64,000 nucleotides of DNA from Myxococcota bacterium (GTDB lineage Bacteria > Myxococcota_A > Polyangia > Palsa-1104 > JAEUJZ01). The stretch is from assembly GCA_025057315.1 (NCBI GenBank), contig JANWXW010000142.1:1-64000 (forward strand), given 5' to 3'. Shown here piece by piece: positions 46,296 through 55,696 of this stretch. Numbering within the stretch: the stretch's first letter is position 1; each line of letters starts with the position of its first letter. The translations under genes and the position numbers were made by a program. The notes beneath the pieces were generated by a model that saw nothing but the letters and a program-made list of their open reading frames with translations, was not told the origin of the DNA and searched no databases.

Positions 46296-46555
46296 GGTTG
46301 GGGGCCGCTGCACGAGACGGACCTATCATCATAGGGGATCCGGTGCACCAGAGCCATTCGGACCCAGATCCCAAAGGTGGCCCTGCTGGCTGGCCCTGCT
46401 GGGCGGCGGGAGGTAGGGCCCCGGGGGGGCGCGGTGCCTTCTCGGCCGGAGGTGCCTTGGTACCTCCGAGGGCAGAGCGGCTGCACCCTGGCCCGGGCGG
46501 TGGCGCCGCGTGCCGATCTGGCATAGTCTGCAGAAGGGAGGAGAAAGGAGGCGCA
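46296..46555. other. Divergent intergenic region
   Basis: 260 bp between the leftward exonuclease gene and the rightward YvlD gene. A minus-strand TATGAT (46333-46328) can be the -10 for the exonuclease. Purine-rich AAGGAGG at about 46546-46552 is the ribosome binding site of the YvlD gene, and ATAGTC at about 46523-46528 a possible -10. Otherwise nothing recognisable. Confidence 0.4.
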
Positions 46556-46897
46556 ATGCGATCCCTGCTGCTCCGCTGGCTGATCCTCACGTTGGCCGTG
46601 GTTCTGGCCGCCCACCTCGTTCCTGGGGTTCACATCGAGTCGACTGGAACGGCCTTCCTGGTGGCGGTGGTGCTAAGCCTGCTGAACGCCGTGTTGCGTC
46701 CCGTGTTGATCCTGCTTACGCTCCCGCTGCACGTGCTGACGCTGGGGCTGTTCAGCCTGGTCATCAACGCGCTGCTCCTGGCGGCCACGGCCTGGCTGGT
46801 GGCCGGCTTCTCGCTGAGCGGTCCTGGGGCTGCCTTCCTTGGCGCGCTCGTCATCTCGGCGGTGTCCGTGGTGGTCAACTGGATGGTGGGCCGGTAG
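46556..46897 (+). CDS. YvlD/phage-holin-4-family membrane protein (copy 2)
   Basis: A 113-aa protein with four hydrophobic helices and V-P-G-V-H-I, L-L-T-L-P-L-H-V-L-T-L-G-L-F, matching the YvlD-type family and the protein at 29741-30082 in length and helix layout. A strong AAGGAGG lies 5 nt before the ATG. The frame is open upstream but without membrane character. Function unknown; possibly envelope homeostasis. Confidence 0.85.
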   Translation: MRSLLLRWLILTLAVVLAAHLVPGVHIESTGTAFLVAVVLSLLNAVLRPVLILLTLPLHVLTLGLFSLVINALLLAATAWLVAGFSLSGPGAAFLGALVISAVSVVVNWMVGR

Positions 46898-46939
46898 AAA
46901 AAAGCTGCGCCTGTCAGGTCCCTTTGCCACACTCCAGCC

Positions 46940-48019
46940 ATGTCCCGAAAGCGACATGTGGACGCCGCCCAGCCCAGCCGGCCCGATGCGCGGCGCAGCG
47001 AGGAGCTACGCCCTGGCCGGGCCCCGCACGAGGAGGCGCTGGATGCCGCCCTGCGTCCCCGCAGCTTCCAGGAGTATGTGGGCCAGCGTCAGGTGGTGGA
47101 CAACCTCCAGGTCTTTGTAGAGGCGGCGCGGCGCCGCGGCGAAGCGCTGGACCATGTGCTCTTCTGTGGCCCGCCCGGCTTGGGCAAAACCACGCTGGCT
47201 CACTTGGTCGCCAGCGCCCTGGGCGTGGGCCTGCGCATGGTGGGTGCGCCGGCCATCGACCACAAGGGCACGCTGGCCAGCTATCTGACCGGCCTGACCG
47301 AGCGGGACGTGTTCTTCATCGACGAGATCCACCGCCTGCCGCCGGTGGTAGAGGAATACCTCTACCCGGCGATGGAGGACTACCGCATCGAGGTTCCACT
47401 GGGCGATGGGCCCGCAGCACAGCTCATCCACATCAGCCTGCCTCGCTTCACCCTGGCCGGGGCCACCACGCGCACCGGCCTGCTGACCTCGCCACTGCGG
47501 GACCGCTTCGGGATCGTGCTGCGCCTTGAGTACTACAGCCCGGCCGAGCTGGCGGAGATCGTGCGCCGCTCGGCGCTGCGGCTGCAGATCCCGATTACAG
47601 AGGAGGCCTGCGAGGAGATCGGCCGGCGGGCCCGCGGCACGCCGCGCATCGCCAACCGGCTGTTGCGGCGTGTGCGCGACTTTGCCGAGGTGGAGGGAGA
47701 TGGCCAGATAGGTGGCCGGCTGACGCAGGATGCGCTGGGGCGGCTGGGGGTGGACCCGCTGGGGCTAGACCAGATGGACCGGGCGCTGCTCCGCGCGGTC
47801 ATCGAGCGGTTCGATGGCGGGCCGGTGGGGCTCGAGGCGCTGGCCGCGGCCGTGGCCGAGGAGCCGGACACGTTGCAGGACGTCTACGAGCCCTATTTGA
47901 TCCAAGAGGGCTTCCTCCTGCGCACCCCACGTGGGCGGATGGCCACCCGGCGCGCCCACGAGCATCTGGGCCTGCCCATGCGGCAGGCCCAGGACCCAGC
48001 GCAGCAAAAGCTATTTTGA
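46940..48019 (+). CDS. ruvB: Holliday junction branch migration helicase RuvB
   Basis: A 359-aa AAA+ motor of the RuvAB complex. Walker A G-P-P-G-L-G-K-T at 77-84, Walker B F-F-I-D-E-I-H, the RuvB run P-A-M-E-D-Y-R, sensor 1 A-T-T-R, arginine finger S-P-L-R-D-R-F-G and the C-terminal winged helix. The segment after Walker A reads [11 protein letters not shown] instead of the common S-G-P-x-x-E-K-P-G-D-L-A, so this copy is somewhat divergent. ruvA and ruvC are not adjacent. Confidence 0.95.
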   Translation: MSRKRHVDAAQPSRPDARRSEELRPGRAPHEEALDAALRPRSFQEYVGQRQVVDNLQVFVEAARRRGEALDHVLFCGPPGLGKTTLAHLVASALGVGLRMVGAPAIDHKGTLASYLTGLTERDVFFIDEIHRLPPVVEEYLYPAMEDYRIEVPLGDGPAAQLIHISLPRFTLAGATTRTGLLTSPLRDRFGIVLRLEYYSPAELAEIVRRSALRLQIPITEEACEEIGRRARGTPRIANRLLRRVRDFAEVEGDGQIGGRLTQDALGRLGVDPLGLDQMDRALLRAVIERFDGGPVGLEALAAAVAEEPDTLQDVYEPYLIQEGFLLRTPRGRMATRRAHEHLGLPMRQAQDPAQQKLF

Positions 48020-48075
48020 CAAGTCCTGGCCGGAGGTCCTCTTGCAGGGGCTGGTATGGTGCCCAGGATTCGTCC

Positions 48076-48816
48076 ATGACACCCACCGTGCTTGTCCCCG
48101 TGCTGGTCTACGTGCTCCTGCCGTTGCTGGCCGGTGGCTGCGCCGTGGCCCTGCGGCGGGGTCTAATGGCGCTGCTGCACCGCTGGCGCCGCCGTGCTGA
48201 ACCCCAAGAGCCGCTGCGCACGATGCTGGCGCAGGTGCTGCGAAGTACCCCCTCGCGCCCCCCGTTGCTGACCAAGGCGATGAGCCACCCGCTGTCGCTG
48301 CGCGTGGAGGCCCGTCTGCTGAGCGGCTTTCCGTCGCAGGCCTTGCAGGAAACGGAGCAGGAGGTGCTGTTCTGCCCGGACGATGCGGGGGCCTTTGTCG
48401 CCCTGGCCAAGGCGCTGCTGTATGCTGGTCAAGAGGACGAGGCGCGTGCCGCCCTGCGCTGGGCGCGGCAGCTGGGCGCCGATGAGGCCGAGGTGGACTA
48501 CCTGCAAGCGCGGCTGGTCGCTGGGGACCGGGAGGCCCTGCTGCTGTGCCTGCGTGCCCTCCGCCGCGAACCGGCCTATCCAGAGGCGCTCTACCTGTGC
48601 GCTCAGCTGGCGCGCCGGCTCGGTTTTGTCCGCGAGGGCAACGAGATCCTCCGCCGCATCGAGCCGCTCATGGCCCAGTCGGTGGAGCGTCAGGCCTACC
48701 TGCAGGACCTGCACGAGTTAAACCGGCGTCCGGCCCTGAAGCTGCTGCGGCGTCTGCGGCTGCGTCCCGCGCCCCCCCTGGTGGGGGCCCCGCAGCAGGG
48801 GAGGCCCATGCTATAA
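48076..48816 (+). CDS. Membrane-anchored TPR-like protein
   Basis: A 246-aa protein with an N-terminal membrane helix (about 3-24) and helical TPR-type repeats (P-D-D-A-G-A-F-V-A-L-A-K-A-L-L-Y-A-G-Q-E-D-E-A is cut here into A-L-A-K-A-L and E-D-E-A-R-A-A-L). It lies 14 nt before the ABC ATPase gene and is probably co-transcribed with it. It may assist the transporter; inference from position. No Shine-Dalgarno sequence; TATGGT at 48055-48060 might be a -10. Confidence 0.65.
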   Translation: MTPTVLVPVLVYVLLPLLAGGCAVALRRGLMALLHRWRRRAEPQEPLRTMLAQVLRSTPSRPPLLTKAMSHPLSLRVEARLLSGFPSQALQETEQEVLFCPDDAGAFVALAKALLYAGQEDEARAALRWARQLGADEAEVDYLQARLVAGDREALLLCLRALRREPAYPEALYLCAQLARRLGFVREGNEILRRIEPLMAQSVERQAYLQDLHELNRRPALKLLRRLRLRPAPPLVGAPQQGRPML

Positions 48817-48830
48817 GCCCTACGGCCCTC

Positions 48831-49793
48831 ATGATCGAGGTTCAAGGGCTCTGTAAAGACTTTGCCGGTGGCGTGCGCGCCCTGCGCGAGGTGTCGTTTT
48901 CGGCAGCCCCGGGTGGGGTGCTCGGCTTCCTCGGGCCAAATGGTGCCGGCAAAACCACCACGCTGCGCATTCTGGCCGGCTACCTGCGCCCGAGCGCCGG
49001 CTCGGCCCGCATTTGTGGCCATGACGTCGTCACCGACTCCCTGGCGGCGCGACGCCTGCTGGGGTACTTGCCAGAGCAGGTGCCGCTGTACCGAGAGATG
49101 CGGGTTCAAGAGTATCTTACCTACCGCGCCGAGCTGCGCGGCTTGCGCCGGGCTGAGCGCCGTCGGGCAGTGGGCGAGGCATTGGAACGAGTGGGCCTTG
49201 CCGGCCAGGCAGAGCGCATCATCGGACAGCTGTCCAAGGGCTTCCGCCAGCGGGTCGGCCTGGCTGACGCCCTGCTGCACCAACCGCCGGCCCTGGTGTT
49301 GGACGAGCCCACCGACGGGCTGGACCCCAACCAGCGCCGCGAGGTGCTGGACCTCATCGCCCAGCTGGGCCAGGAGCGGGCCGTGGTGCTGTCCACGCAC
49401 GTGCTGCCCGAAGTGGAGCGAATCTGCAAAGAAGTGGTCATTCTGGACCGGGGGCGGGTGGTGGCCTCGGGGCCCTTGGTGCAGATCGCGGAGCGCCTTG
49501 TGGATCACGAAATCGTCGAGATTCGCTGTCGCGGTCCGGCCGCGGCGCTGGCTGCGGCACTGCGCCAGGTCCCTGGCGTGATTGAGGTCATGGGTCTGGA
49601 TGCGGAGGGGGAAGGCCCCCACGACGTGCGGGTCCGCCTGAGCGCAGAGCGGGTGCAACACGAGGCCGAGCGCAGCCGCGAGGAGCTGGCCCGGGCGGTC
49701 CTGTCGGTCGGCGCGCTGCAGGAGCTGCGCCCGGCGCGCTCCGGTCTGGAGGCCGTCTTCCGCTGGCTGACCGCGGCGGAGGCATCGCCATGA
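48831..49793 (+). CDS. GldA-type ABC transporter ATP-binding protein
   Basis: A 320-aa ABC ATPase: Walker A G-P-N-G-A-G-K-T at 35-42, signature L-S-K-G-F-R-Q-R-V (as in the GldA/NatA branch rather than L-S-G-G-Q), Walker B and D-E-P-T-D-G-L-D-P. The extra C-terminal domain after about residue 215 is typical of the branch. The frame is open over the preceding gene, but only this ATG gives the ABC start (M-I-E-V-Q-G-L). Its stop overlaps the permease ATG (ATGA). Confidence 0.92.
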   Translation: MIEVQGLCKDFAGGVRALREVSFSAAPGGVLGFLGPNGAGKTTTLRILAGYLRPSAGSARICGHDVVTDSLAARRLLGYLPEQVPLYREMRVQEYLTYRAELRGLRRAERRRAVGEALERVGLAGQAERIIGQLSKGFRQRVGLADALLHQPPALVLDEPTDGLDPNQRREVLDLIAQLGQERAVVLSTHVLPEVERICKEVVILDRGRVVASGPLVQIAERLVDHEIVEIRCRGPAAALAAALRQVPGVIEVMGLDAEGEGPHDVRVRLSAERVQHEAERSREELARAVLSVGALQELRPARSGLEAVFRWLTAAEASP

Positions 49794-52033
49794 GGGCCGC
49801 CTGGGCGCTGGCCAAGCGGGAGCTGTTCAGCTACTTCCTGTCGCCCATCTCCTACGTGGTGGCGGCGCTGTTTCTGGTGGTGCACGGCTACTCGTTCTTC
49901 CTGCTGTGCCAGATCCTGCAGGCCCGCGCGGCCTCGACCGGCGCCGTCATGCAGTACTTCTTCGGCGGCACCTTTCTATACTGGCTGTTTTTGATGTTTG
50001 TTGTATCCGTGCTGACCATGCGGCTCATCGCCGAGGAGCGGCAGCACGGTACGCTGGAGCCCCTGCTGTCTGCGCCTGTGCGCGAGGGCGCGGTCATTGT
50101 CGGCAAGTATCTGGGCGCGTTGGCCTTCTATCTTTTTCTCTGGGCCCCGACCCTGGCCTATGTGGCGCTGCTGCGTGCCCATGCGGGCGATGCCGCGGCC
50201 CTAGACCCCGGCCCCATTGCCGCTGGCTATCTGGGGACGCTACTTATCGGCGCCTCGTCCTTGGCTGTGGGGCTGCTAGCTTCGACGCTAACGCGGAGCC
50301 TGGTGCTGTCGGCGGTGCTGTCCTTCTGCCTGCTGTCTCTGCTGCTGCTGGTGGGCATGCTGGCGGACCTGTACGTCAAGCACGAGGTGCTCCGGCAGGT
50401 GCTGCTCTATGTGAATCTATTTTACCACATGGAGGAGCTGGGGCGCGGCATCGTCGACTCGCGGCGGGTTGTGCTCCACCTGTCCTTGGCCGCAGCCGTG
50501 CTGCTGGCTGCTGCGCGGGCGTTGCGGGTGCGCCCCGGGGACCGTATCGGTTCTGCCCGGGCCCTGGCGGAGGGCACGCTGGTGCTCGCCCTCCTGGTGG
50601 GCGTCAACGTGCTGTCGGCGCGCCACAGCCTGCGCAGCGACTGGACGCGCACACGGCAATTCACGCTATCCGACCGCCTGCGGGCGCTGCTGGCTGAGCT
50701 CGGCGAGCGCCAGGTGGCAGCTTACGTCTTTATGTACGACGATGGTGCCGACCGCAATGATCTTTACGATGATGTCCACGAGCTGCTGCTGCGGGCCCAG
50801 CGCGCTGCACGGGGGCGCCTGCAGGTCGAGTTCATCGACGTGGACCGCGACCGCGAGCGGGCGCGGCTGCTGGCCGAGCGGTATCGCATCAGCCGGGACG
50901 ACCTGCGGGAGGGCGTTATCGTCGTCGAGTCAGGCGGACGGCAGAAGTTCATTCGGCGCGCCGAGTTGGCCGAGTACGAGACCCGCCCCACTGAGGTAGG
51001 TCCGGCGCAGCAGTTGGTCGCCTTTCGGGGTGAGGAGGCGCTGGCCTCAGCGCTCCTCAGCGTGCTAGAGGAGCGTGCCGTGCGGGTCTGTTTCAGCCGC
51101 GGCCACGGCGAGCCCGAGCATGACAGCCTCACCGGCAGCGGCCTGTCTGACCTCAGCGAGGCGCTGCGCCGCGACAACTTCGAGGTCCGGGGGCTAGACC
51201 AGATGGACGTGTTGGCAACCCCCGATCGCGGGGGATGCGACGTGCTGGCCGTGGTCGGCCCAGAGCGGCCTTTTCTTCCCCGGGAAGTGCAAATCCTGGC
51301 CGGGTTCCTCGACGGTGGCGGGAGCCTGCTGCTGCTAAGCGGTCCGGTCCTGGACCGGGGCCTGGGCCGGTTTGTCGAGCTGGGCATCGAGCCGCTGCTG
51401 GCCGCCCGTGGGATCCGTCTTGGGCAGGCGGTGGTGCTGGACCCCGACCGCCGGCTGGGGGACAGTCTGGCCTGGCTCGTCGAGGATGGCTATGCGGACC
51501 ACCCGGTGAGCGCGCCGCTTATGCACCGACGCACGCTCTGGTCACTGGTTCGGCCTGTGCGTCCTGTGCCCACCGTGCCGTTGCCGTCTGGGTCGCTGTG
51601 GTCGGCGGAGGCGCTGGTCACCACCGGTGAGCACGGCTTTGCCGAAACCGACCTGGAGGCGCTCGCTGCGGGAACCGCCAGCTACACCCAGGGGCGAGAC
51701 GAACAGGGTGCCCTGCCGGTGATGGCCGCTGCGGTCGAAAAAGAGCGCGCTGGCCGCCCGCCAGAGCGACCCGGGCGCATCGTGGTCCTGGGCAGCAGCC
51801 AGTTTGGCAGCAACGACACCATGGCGCTGTACAACCGCGACCTGCTGCTGTCGGCGGTCGCCTACCTGGCCGATGTGCATCGCCGCGTGCTCATCGCGCC
51901 CAAGCGTCCAGAGGCCCTGCGCCTGGCGCTCACCGAGGATCAGCAGCGCCGGCTGCTGCTGGTGACCCTGGTGGGTATGCCGCTGATGGCCCTGTTGTTG
52001 GGAGCCGGCATGTTCTGGATTCGGCGGGCGTAG
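49790..52033 (+). CDS. ABC permease (GldF-like) fused to GldG-like domain
   Basis: A 747-aa fusion. Residues 1-260 are an ABC-2-type permease with about six membrane helices (S-Y-F-L-S-P-I-S-Y-V near the start and R-L-I-A-E-E-R-Q-H-G-T-L-E-P-L-L loop). From about 265 follows a GldG / ABC_transp_aux region (F-T-L-S-D-R-L-R-A-L-L) with a DUF4350-like extracytoplasmic domain and a final membrane helix at about 722-744. In Bacteroidetes GldF and GldG are separate and serve gliding; the fused form with a DUF4340 gene is common in Deltaproteobacteria, and the transported substrate is unknown. Confidence 0.88.
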   Translation: MRAAWALAKRELFSYFLSPISYVVAALFLVVHGYSFFLLCQILQARAASTGAVMQYFFGGTFLYWLFLMFVVSVLTMRLIAEERQHGTLEPLLSAPVREGAVIVGKYLGALAFYLFLWAPTLAYVALLRAHAGDAAALDPGPIAAGYLGTLLIGASSLAVGLLASTLTRSLVLSAVLSFCLLSLLLLVGMLADLYVKHEVLRQVLLYVNLFYHMEELGRGIVDSRRVVLHLSLAAAVLLAAARALRVRPGDRIGSARALAEGTLVLALLVGVNVLSARHSLRSDWTRTRQFTLSDRLRALLAELGERQVAAYVFMYDDGADRNDLYDDVHELLLRAQRAARGRLQVEFIDVDRDRERARLLAERYRISRDDLREGVIVVESGGRQKFIRRAELAEYETRPTEVGPAQQLVAFRGEEALASALLSVLEERAVRVCFSRGHGEPEHDSLTGSGLSDLSEALRRDNFEVRGLDQMDVLATPDRGGCDVLAVVGPERPFLPREVQILAGFLDGGGSLLLLSGPVLDRGLGRFVELGIEPLLAARGIRLGQAVVLDPDRRLGDSLAWLVEDGYADHPVSAPLMHRRTLWSLVRPVRPVPTVPLPSGSLWSAEALVTTGEHGFAETDLEALAAGTASYTQGRDEQGALPVMAAAVEKERAGRPPERPGRIVVLGSSQFGSNDTMALYNRDLLLSAVAYLADVHRRVLIAPKRPEALRLALTEDQQRRLLLVTLVGMPLMALLLGAGMFWIRRA

Positions 52034-52034
52034 C

Positions 52035-54134
52035 ATGGGTCTGCTCCGACGCAACGCGGTCCTGATAGGCCTTCTATGTTGTACCCTGGCGGTGGGGGGG
52101 TATATCTTGCTTACATCCACCCCGGAGCCCCCGTTGCAGGAGCAGCTCCTTCCGCCGGGGGCGCTCGATCCGCGAGCTCCGGATGGAGGCTCTGGCTCGT
52201 CGCTGCAGCTGGGGCTGGTCTGGCGTCCCTCGCCAGGCGGGGTGACGCTGTCCGTGTCGCTGCGCCGTCACCCGGACGGGCGCTTCTGGCTAGAGGGCGA
52301 GGGGCTGCGCGAGCGTGCCGACGACGCGACTGCCGAGGAGATCGTGACGCTGCTGCGCGAGGGACGGGTGCGGCGGCGCTTGACCGGGGTGGTGCTGGGG
52401 CACTATGGCCTCGACGAGACGGGGTGGCGGGCGCGGCTGCTCTTGCCAAATGGCCGCACCCTTCGCGTGGGCGACGAGGCCCCAGGAGAGCTGGCCTACG
52501 CGACTTGGGAGGGGACAGCCGAGGTGCTCCTCCTCGATGGCCGCCTGCGAGCCATCTTCGCGGGCGGGCTGGACTGGCTGCGCCGCGCCTCGCTCCTTCT
52601 GGACGATCTGCAGGAGCCCCCCGCGGAGGTGCAGCTGGGCAGCGTGGCCCTGGTGCGACGGCCCTCTTCCTGGCTCGTGCGGGACGGAGGGCGCCAGGCA
52701 CGGGCCCGGGCCGAAGAGGTCCGGAGCCTGCTGGATGCCCTACAAAGAGCCCGCCCAAGCCGCATGCTGCCCGGTCGAGGCCTGCCATTTCCTCAGGATT
52801 TTCCAGATCTTGTCCATCCCATCGTGGTCCGTGCTGGCGAGGTGGTCGCAGCCCCCATGGTGCTGCGGATGAACGGCATCGATCAGCTCTTTTTTGGCCC
52901 AGGGCTGCGCTGCCCTGAGGCGGAGGCAGAGGTTTATGCCGTGCGTGCCGACGGTGCGCGTCTGTGTCTGTCGGCTGCCGATGCGGCCCGTCTGCAACCC
53001 CGCTTCGAGGCCCTGCGCGAGCTGCGGCTGGTGCCCTTTGCGCCTGGCCAGATCTCCCGCCTGCGGCTGGGCAGCGCCTTGCTGGAGCGACGCGACAACA
53101 GCTGGTTCCTCGACGGGGCACTGACTGAGCCGGGGGAGGTATCGCGCTACCTGGAGGAGCTGTCCGCGCTGGCCGGGACGCCCCTGCGGGGCCCGCTGGT
53201 CGGCTCGGCAGCGGTGCGACTGGAAACAGAGGCTGGCGATGACCTGGTGCTGCGCGCCGGCCAATGCCCGGGACCCTGCATCCAGCGCGACGGCGAGGAT
53301 CCGGTCGGCGCAACCCCCGAGGCGCTGGCGCTGCTGGCCGCCAGCCCGTTGCGTTTCCGCTCCCGGCTGCTGCTTGCTTTCCCCCCGACCGAGGTTCGAT
53401 CCGTGACGTTGGTGCGCCGCGGTGGGCCAGCCGAGCAGGCACAGCGCACAGATGGCACCTGGGCGCTGGTGCAGCCGGTGCCGGCGCCTGCCGATGCGGT
53501 GCACCTGGGTCATCTGCTGGCACTGTGCACGGAGCTACGCGTGGTGCGCTGGGTCGCCGCAGAGCCACGGTCGGAGCATGGTCTGGGCGTCCTCCAGGTG
53601 GTGCTGGCCGGCAAGGCCCAACGGGAGTCGCTGCTGCTAGGGGCGTCGCTGCCCGACGGCTGCTACGTGCAGCGGGAGGCGGGGGGACCGGTGGGCATCC
53701 TCAGCGTAGAGGCCTGCACCCGGCTGGCCAGTCCGCTGGTCAGCCGCGACCTGCTGGCTCTGGATGAGGCCCGCTTGCGCGAGGTGATCGTGTCCGTGCC
53801 CCCTGGCGGGCCGCGTACGGTGCTGTCCTGCCAGGGCGGGCGGTGTACGGTCCCCGGCGGAAGGGAGGCCGATCCTGCGGCTGTCCTGGGGGCGCTGCGG
53901 GCGCTTGGCCGAGGCGAACCGGCCGGCTATGGCCCACCGGGGACGGCCCAGCCGCTCGTGCGCATCGAGGTGATCCATGAGGCGCTTCCGCTGCCCGCCA
54001 CGGCAGAAAGCACGGTGGCGCCGGAACGGCAGGCGCTGACGGTGTATGGGGGGCGAGGCGCCTTGGCGGCGCGCCTGGCGGGTCGGGACGTGAACTATCG
54101 GGTGGGGGGGGAACTGAAGGCGCTGTTGCCGTAG
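52035..54134 (+). CDS. DUF4340-type partner of the Gld-like ABC transporter
   Basis: A 699-aa protein with an N-terminal membrane helix (about 9-27) and a long extracytoplasmic part made of repeated beta-rich units of the DUF4340 kind (for example V-A-L-V-R-R-P-S-S-W-L-V and V-T-L-V-R-R-G-G repeats with paired strands). It starts 1 nt after the permease stop and ends the cassette. It converges with the metalloprotease gene, 4 bp apart. Probably an accessory of the transporter in the periplasm. Confidence 0.8.
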   Translation: MGLLRRNAVLIGLLCCTLAVGGYILLTSTPEPPLQEQLLPPGALDPRAPDGGSGSSLQLGLVWRPSPGGVTLSVSLRRHPDGRFWLEGEGLRERADDATAEEIVTLLREGRVRRRLTGVVLGHYGLDETGWRARLLLPNGRTLRVGDEAPGELAYATWEGTAEVLLLDGRLRAIFAGGLDWLRRASLLLDDLQEPPAEVQLGSVALVRRPSSWLVRDGGRQARARAEEVRSLLDALQRARPSRMLPGRGLPFPQDFPDLVHPIVVRAGEVVAAPMVLRMNGIDQLFFGPGLRCPEAEAEVYAVRADGARLCLSAADAARLQPRFEALRELRLVPFAPGQISRLRLGSALLERRDNSWFLDGALTEPGEVSRYLEELSALAGTPLRGPLVGSAAVRLETEAGDDLVLRAGQCPGPCIQRDGEDPVGATPEALALLAASPLRFRSRLLLAFPPTEVRSVTLVRRGGPAEQAQRTDGTWALVQPVPAPADAVHLGHLLALCTELRVVRWVAAEPRSEHGLGVLQVVLAGKAQRESLLLGASLPDGCYVQREAGGPVGILSVEACTRLASPLVSRDLLALDEARLREVIVSVPPGGPRTVLSCQGGRCTVPGGREADPAAVLGALRALGRGEPAGYGPPGTAQPLVRIEVIHEALPLPATAESTVAPERQALTVYGGRGALAARLAGRDVNYRVGGELKALLP

Positions 54135-54138
54135 CTCG

Positions 54139-55572
54139 TTACCGCGTGACGTGGACCACGACCGGCGCAGCGGTGGCTCGGCCCCCGTCCACGTCCTGAG
54201 CAAAGACGGTGATCTGCCGCGGTCCGGCCGGCGCGTTGGGCGAAACGTGGATGGTCCGGCCCCAGCGCGTGCCACCCTCGGGGACCAAGGAATCCGTCAC
54301 CGAGCCCCACGCCCCGCTCCAGGTCATGCCCACCTGGGCGATGGGCCGGCTACCGGTCACCTCCGCTGTCACCTTCACCATGCTCCCGGCCCTGATCTGC
54401 TGGCCCTGCATCGGCTCCAGCACCCGGATGGAGATGACGTCCCCCGGGTTCTTGTCCTGGAGGTAAATCACGCGCTCGGGGGTGGTAGCCACAAGGCCCG
54501 TGCGGTCCGTTGCGCGCACCTGGAAGCGCCGCTCGCCCGACCCGACATAGAGGGAATAGGTGTAGGTAGACCCCGACTGGGTGCAGTAGGTGCCCGGGCA
54601 CGGGAAGACGGCGCCGTTGTACTTCCACAGCAGTTCCACCTTGCTCACGCCGTCGTTGTCGGTGGCCTCGACGACGATCTGGATGGTCGAGAAAGCTGGC
54701 AGCACGGCGCCATCGGCCGGGCTCTTGATGCTGACCGTGGGCTCAGAGCCCGGCGGGGGCGGCGGGGGCGGCTCACCCATGCGCCAGCCCACCTTGGATG
54801 CGAGCACCTTGACGGTATTCTGGCTGGGCCGGCGGCACACGCAGGCCCGTGCCGAGTACTCACCGCAGCGGGCATCCTGGTCCTGGAAGGTCTGCAGCCC
54901 ATTATAGGCTAGATAGGTCATGGGGTCGGGAGGCAGCAGCTCATGGTCCAACGAGAGGGCGTGCCCCACCTCATGCGCGCCGACCTCGCAGTTCAGCTCC
55001 CAGTCGTTGATGCCGAGGTTGTCGGAGAAGATGTAGACCACCGCACCCTCGATGACGGTGCAGTCATTCGGGTCGATGGGCGCCACACCACCGATGCCCC
55101 GCCCGTAGCCCAACTCCGATCCGTTGCCACCAAACATCGCCATCACATAGGGACCAGAGGCTGGCCGTTGGTCGGTGACGGTGACGTTGAAGCGGGCGAA
55201 CTCATCCCGCACGCAGTCGCGAATCTTGTTCCAGGTGGCGTCCGTGCCACGGAAGCGCGGGATGGTTGCGCGGCCATTAACGATCGAAGAGCGGTTCTGG
55301 CTGGAGTCGTCAGAGCCGCCGGTCAGGGTCGCTCCCTCGCGGTTGAGGTAGACCCGCAGCGGGGGCCCACCCGGCGCAAAGGCGCCCGCGGCTGCCACCT
55401 CTAGGCCCGAGGCCCGTCCCTGCCGCTGGATGGGCACGACGACGTCTCGTCGAGCGTCTGGCTCCCCGCCCTCCACCTCCACCGTGGGAACATCCAGGTC
55501 GTTGGGGCCGCACCCTCCGCCTACAACTGCCGCGAACAACGCCCATGGCAGGAGCTGTATCTGGTGTCGCAT
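54139..55572 (-). CDS. Metzincin-like metalloprotease lipoprotein with Ig-like domains
   Basis: A 477-aa lipoprotein (Cys21 after V-G-G-G). The zinc site is H-E-V-G-H-A-L-S-L-D-H with His200, Glu201, His204 and His210, followed by P-D-P-M-T-Y-L as likely Met-turn. The Gly usual in metzincins (H-E-x-x-H-x-x-G) is Ser. After a Pro-rich linker come two Ig/cadherin-like domains (about 275-375 and 385-477; T-V-S-I-K-S-P-A-D-G-A-V). It is likely secreted and surface-bound, degrading unknown proteins. GAGGAGG precedes the ATG. A TetR gene with operators lies divergently upstream. Confidence 0.82.
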   Translation of the reverse strand: MRHQIQLLPWALFAAVVGGGCGPNDLDVPTVEVEGGEPDARRDVVVPIQRQGRASGLEVAAAGAFAPGGPPLRVYLNREGATLTGGSDDSSQNRSSIVNGRATIPRFRGTDATWNKIRDCVRDEFARFNVTVTDQRPASGPYVMAMFGGNGSELGYGRGIGGVAPIDPNDCTVIEGAVVYIFSDNLGINDWELNCEVGAHEVGHALSLDHELLPPDPMTYLAYNGLQTFQDQDARCGEYSARACVCRRPSQNTVKVLASKVGWRMGEPPPPPPPGSEPTVSIKSPADGAVLPAFSTIQIVVEATDNDGVSKVELLWKYNGAVFPCPGTYCTQSGSTYTYSLYVGSGERRFQVRATDRTGLVATTPERVIYLQDKNPGDVISIRVLEPMQGQQIRAGSMVKVTAEVTGSRPIAQVGMTWSGAWGSVTDSLVPEGGTRWGRTIHVSPNAPAGPRQITVFAQDVDGGRATAAPVVVHVTR

Positions 55573-55653
55573 AGGAGCCCTCCTCTGACATGTGTGCTGT
55601 GCTGCCCATTAGGCGCCTGCAACAGAGGTGCCGCCCAGCCGACATTGCAAAAA

Positions 55654-55669
55654 CAGTCAGATCAGATTG
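55654..55669. promoter_or_regulatory. Candidate TetR-type operator 1
   Basis: CAGTCAGATCAGATTG, a nearly palindromic 16-mer (arms CAGTC / GATTG). It differs from the second copy at two positions and lies 43 bp from it, about four helical turns. Confidence 0.5.
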
Positions 55670-55696
55670 TTTTTCCCTCGTTGACACGACATCTGG

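Noticed and set aside
46258..46345. Possible cloning-vector remnant (TCTAGA and GGATCC near each other)
   Set aside because: The surrounding bases do not match a polylinker and the hexamer repeat codes a serine run in frame with a real protein.
52111..53568. 485-aa minus-strand frame opposite the DUF4340 gene
   Set aside because: Arg/Ala/Pro-rich without any pattern, typical of the reverse strand of GC-rich genes.
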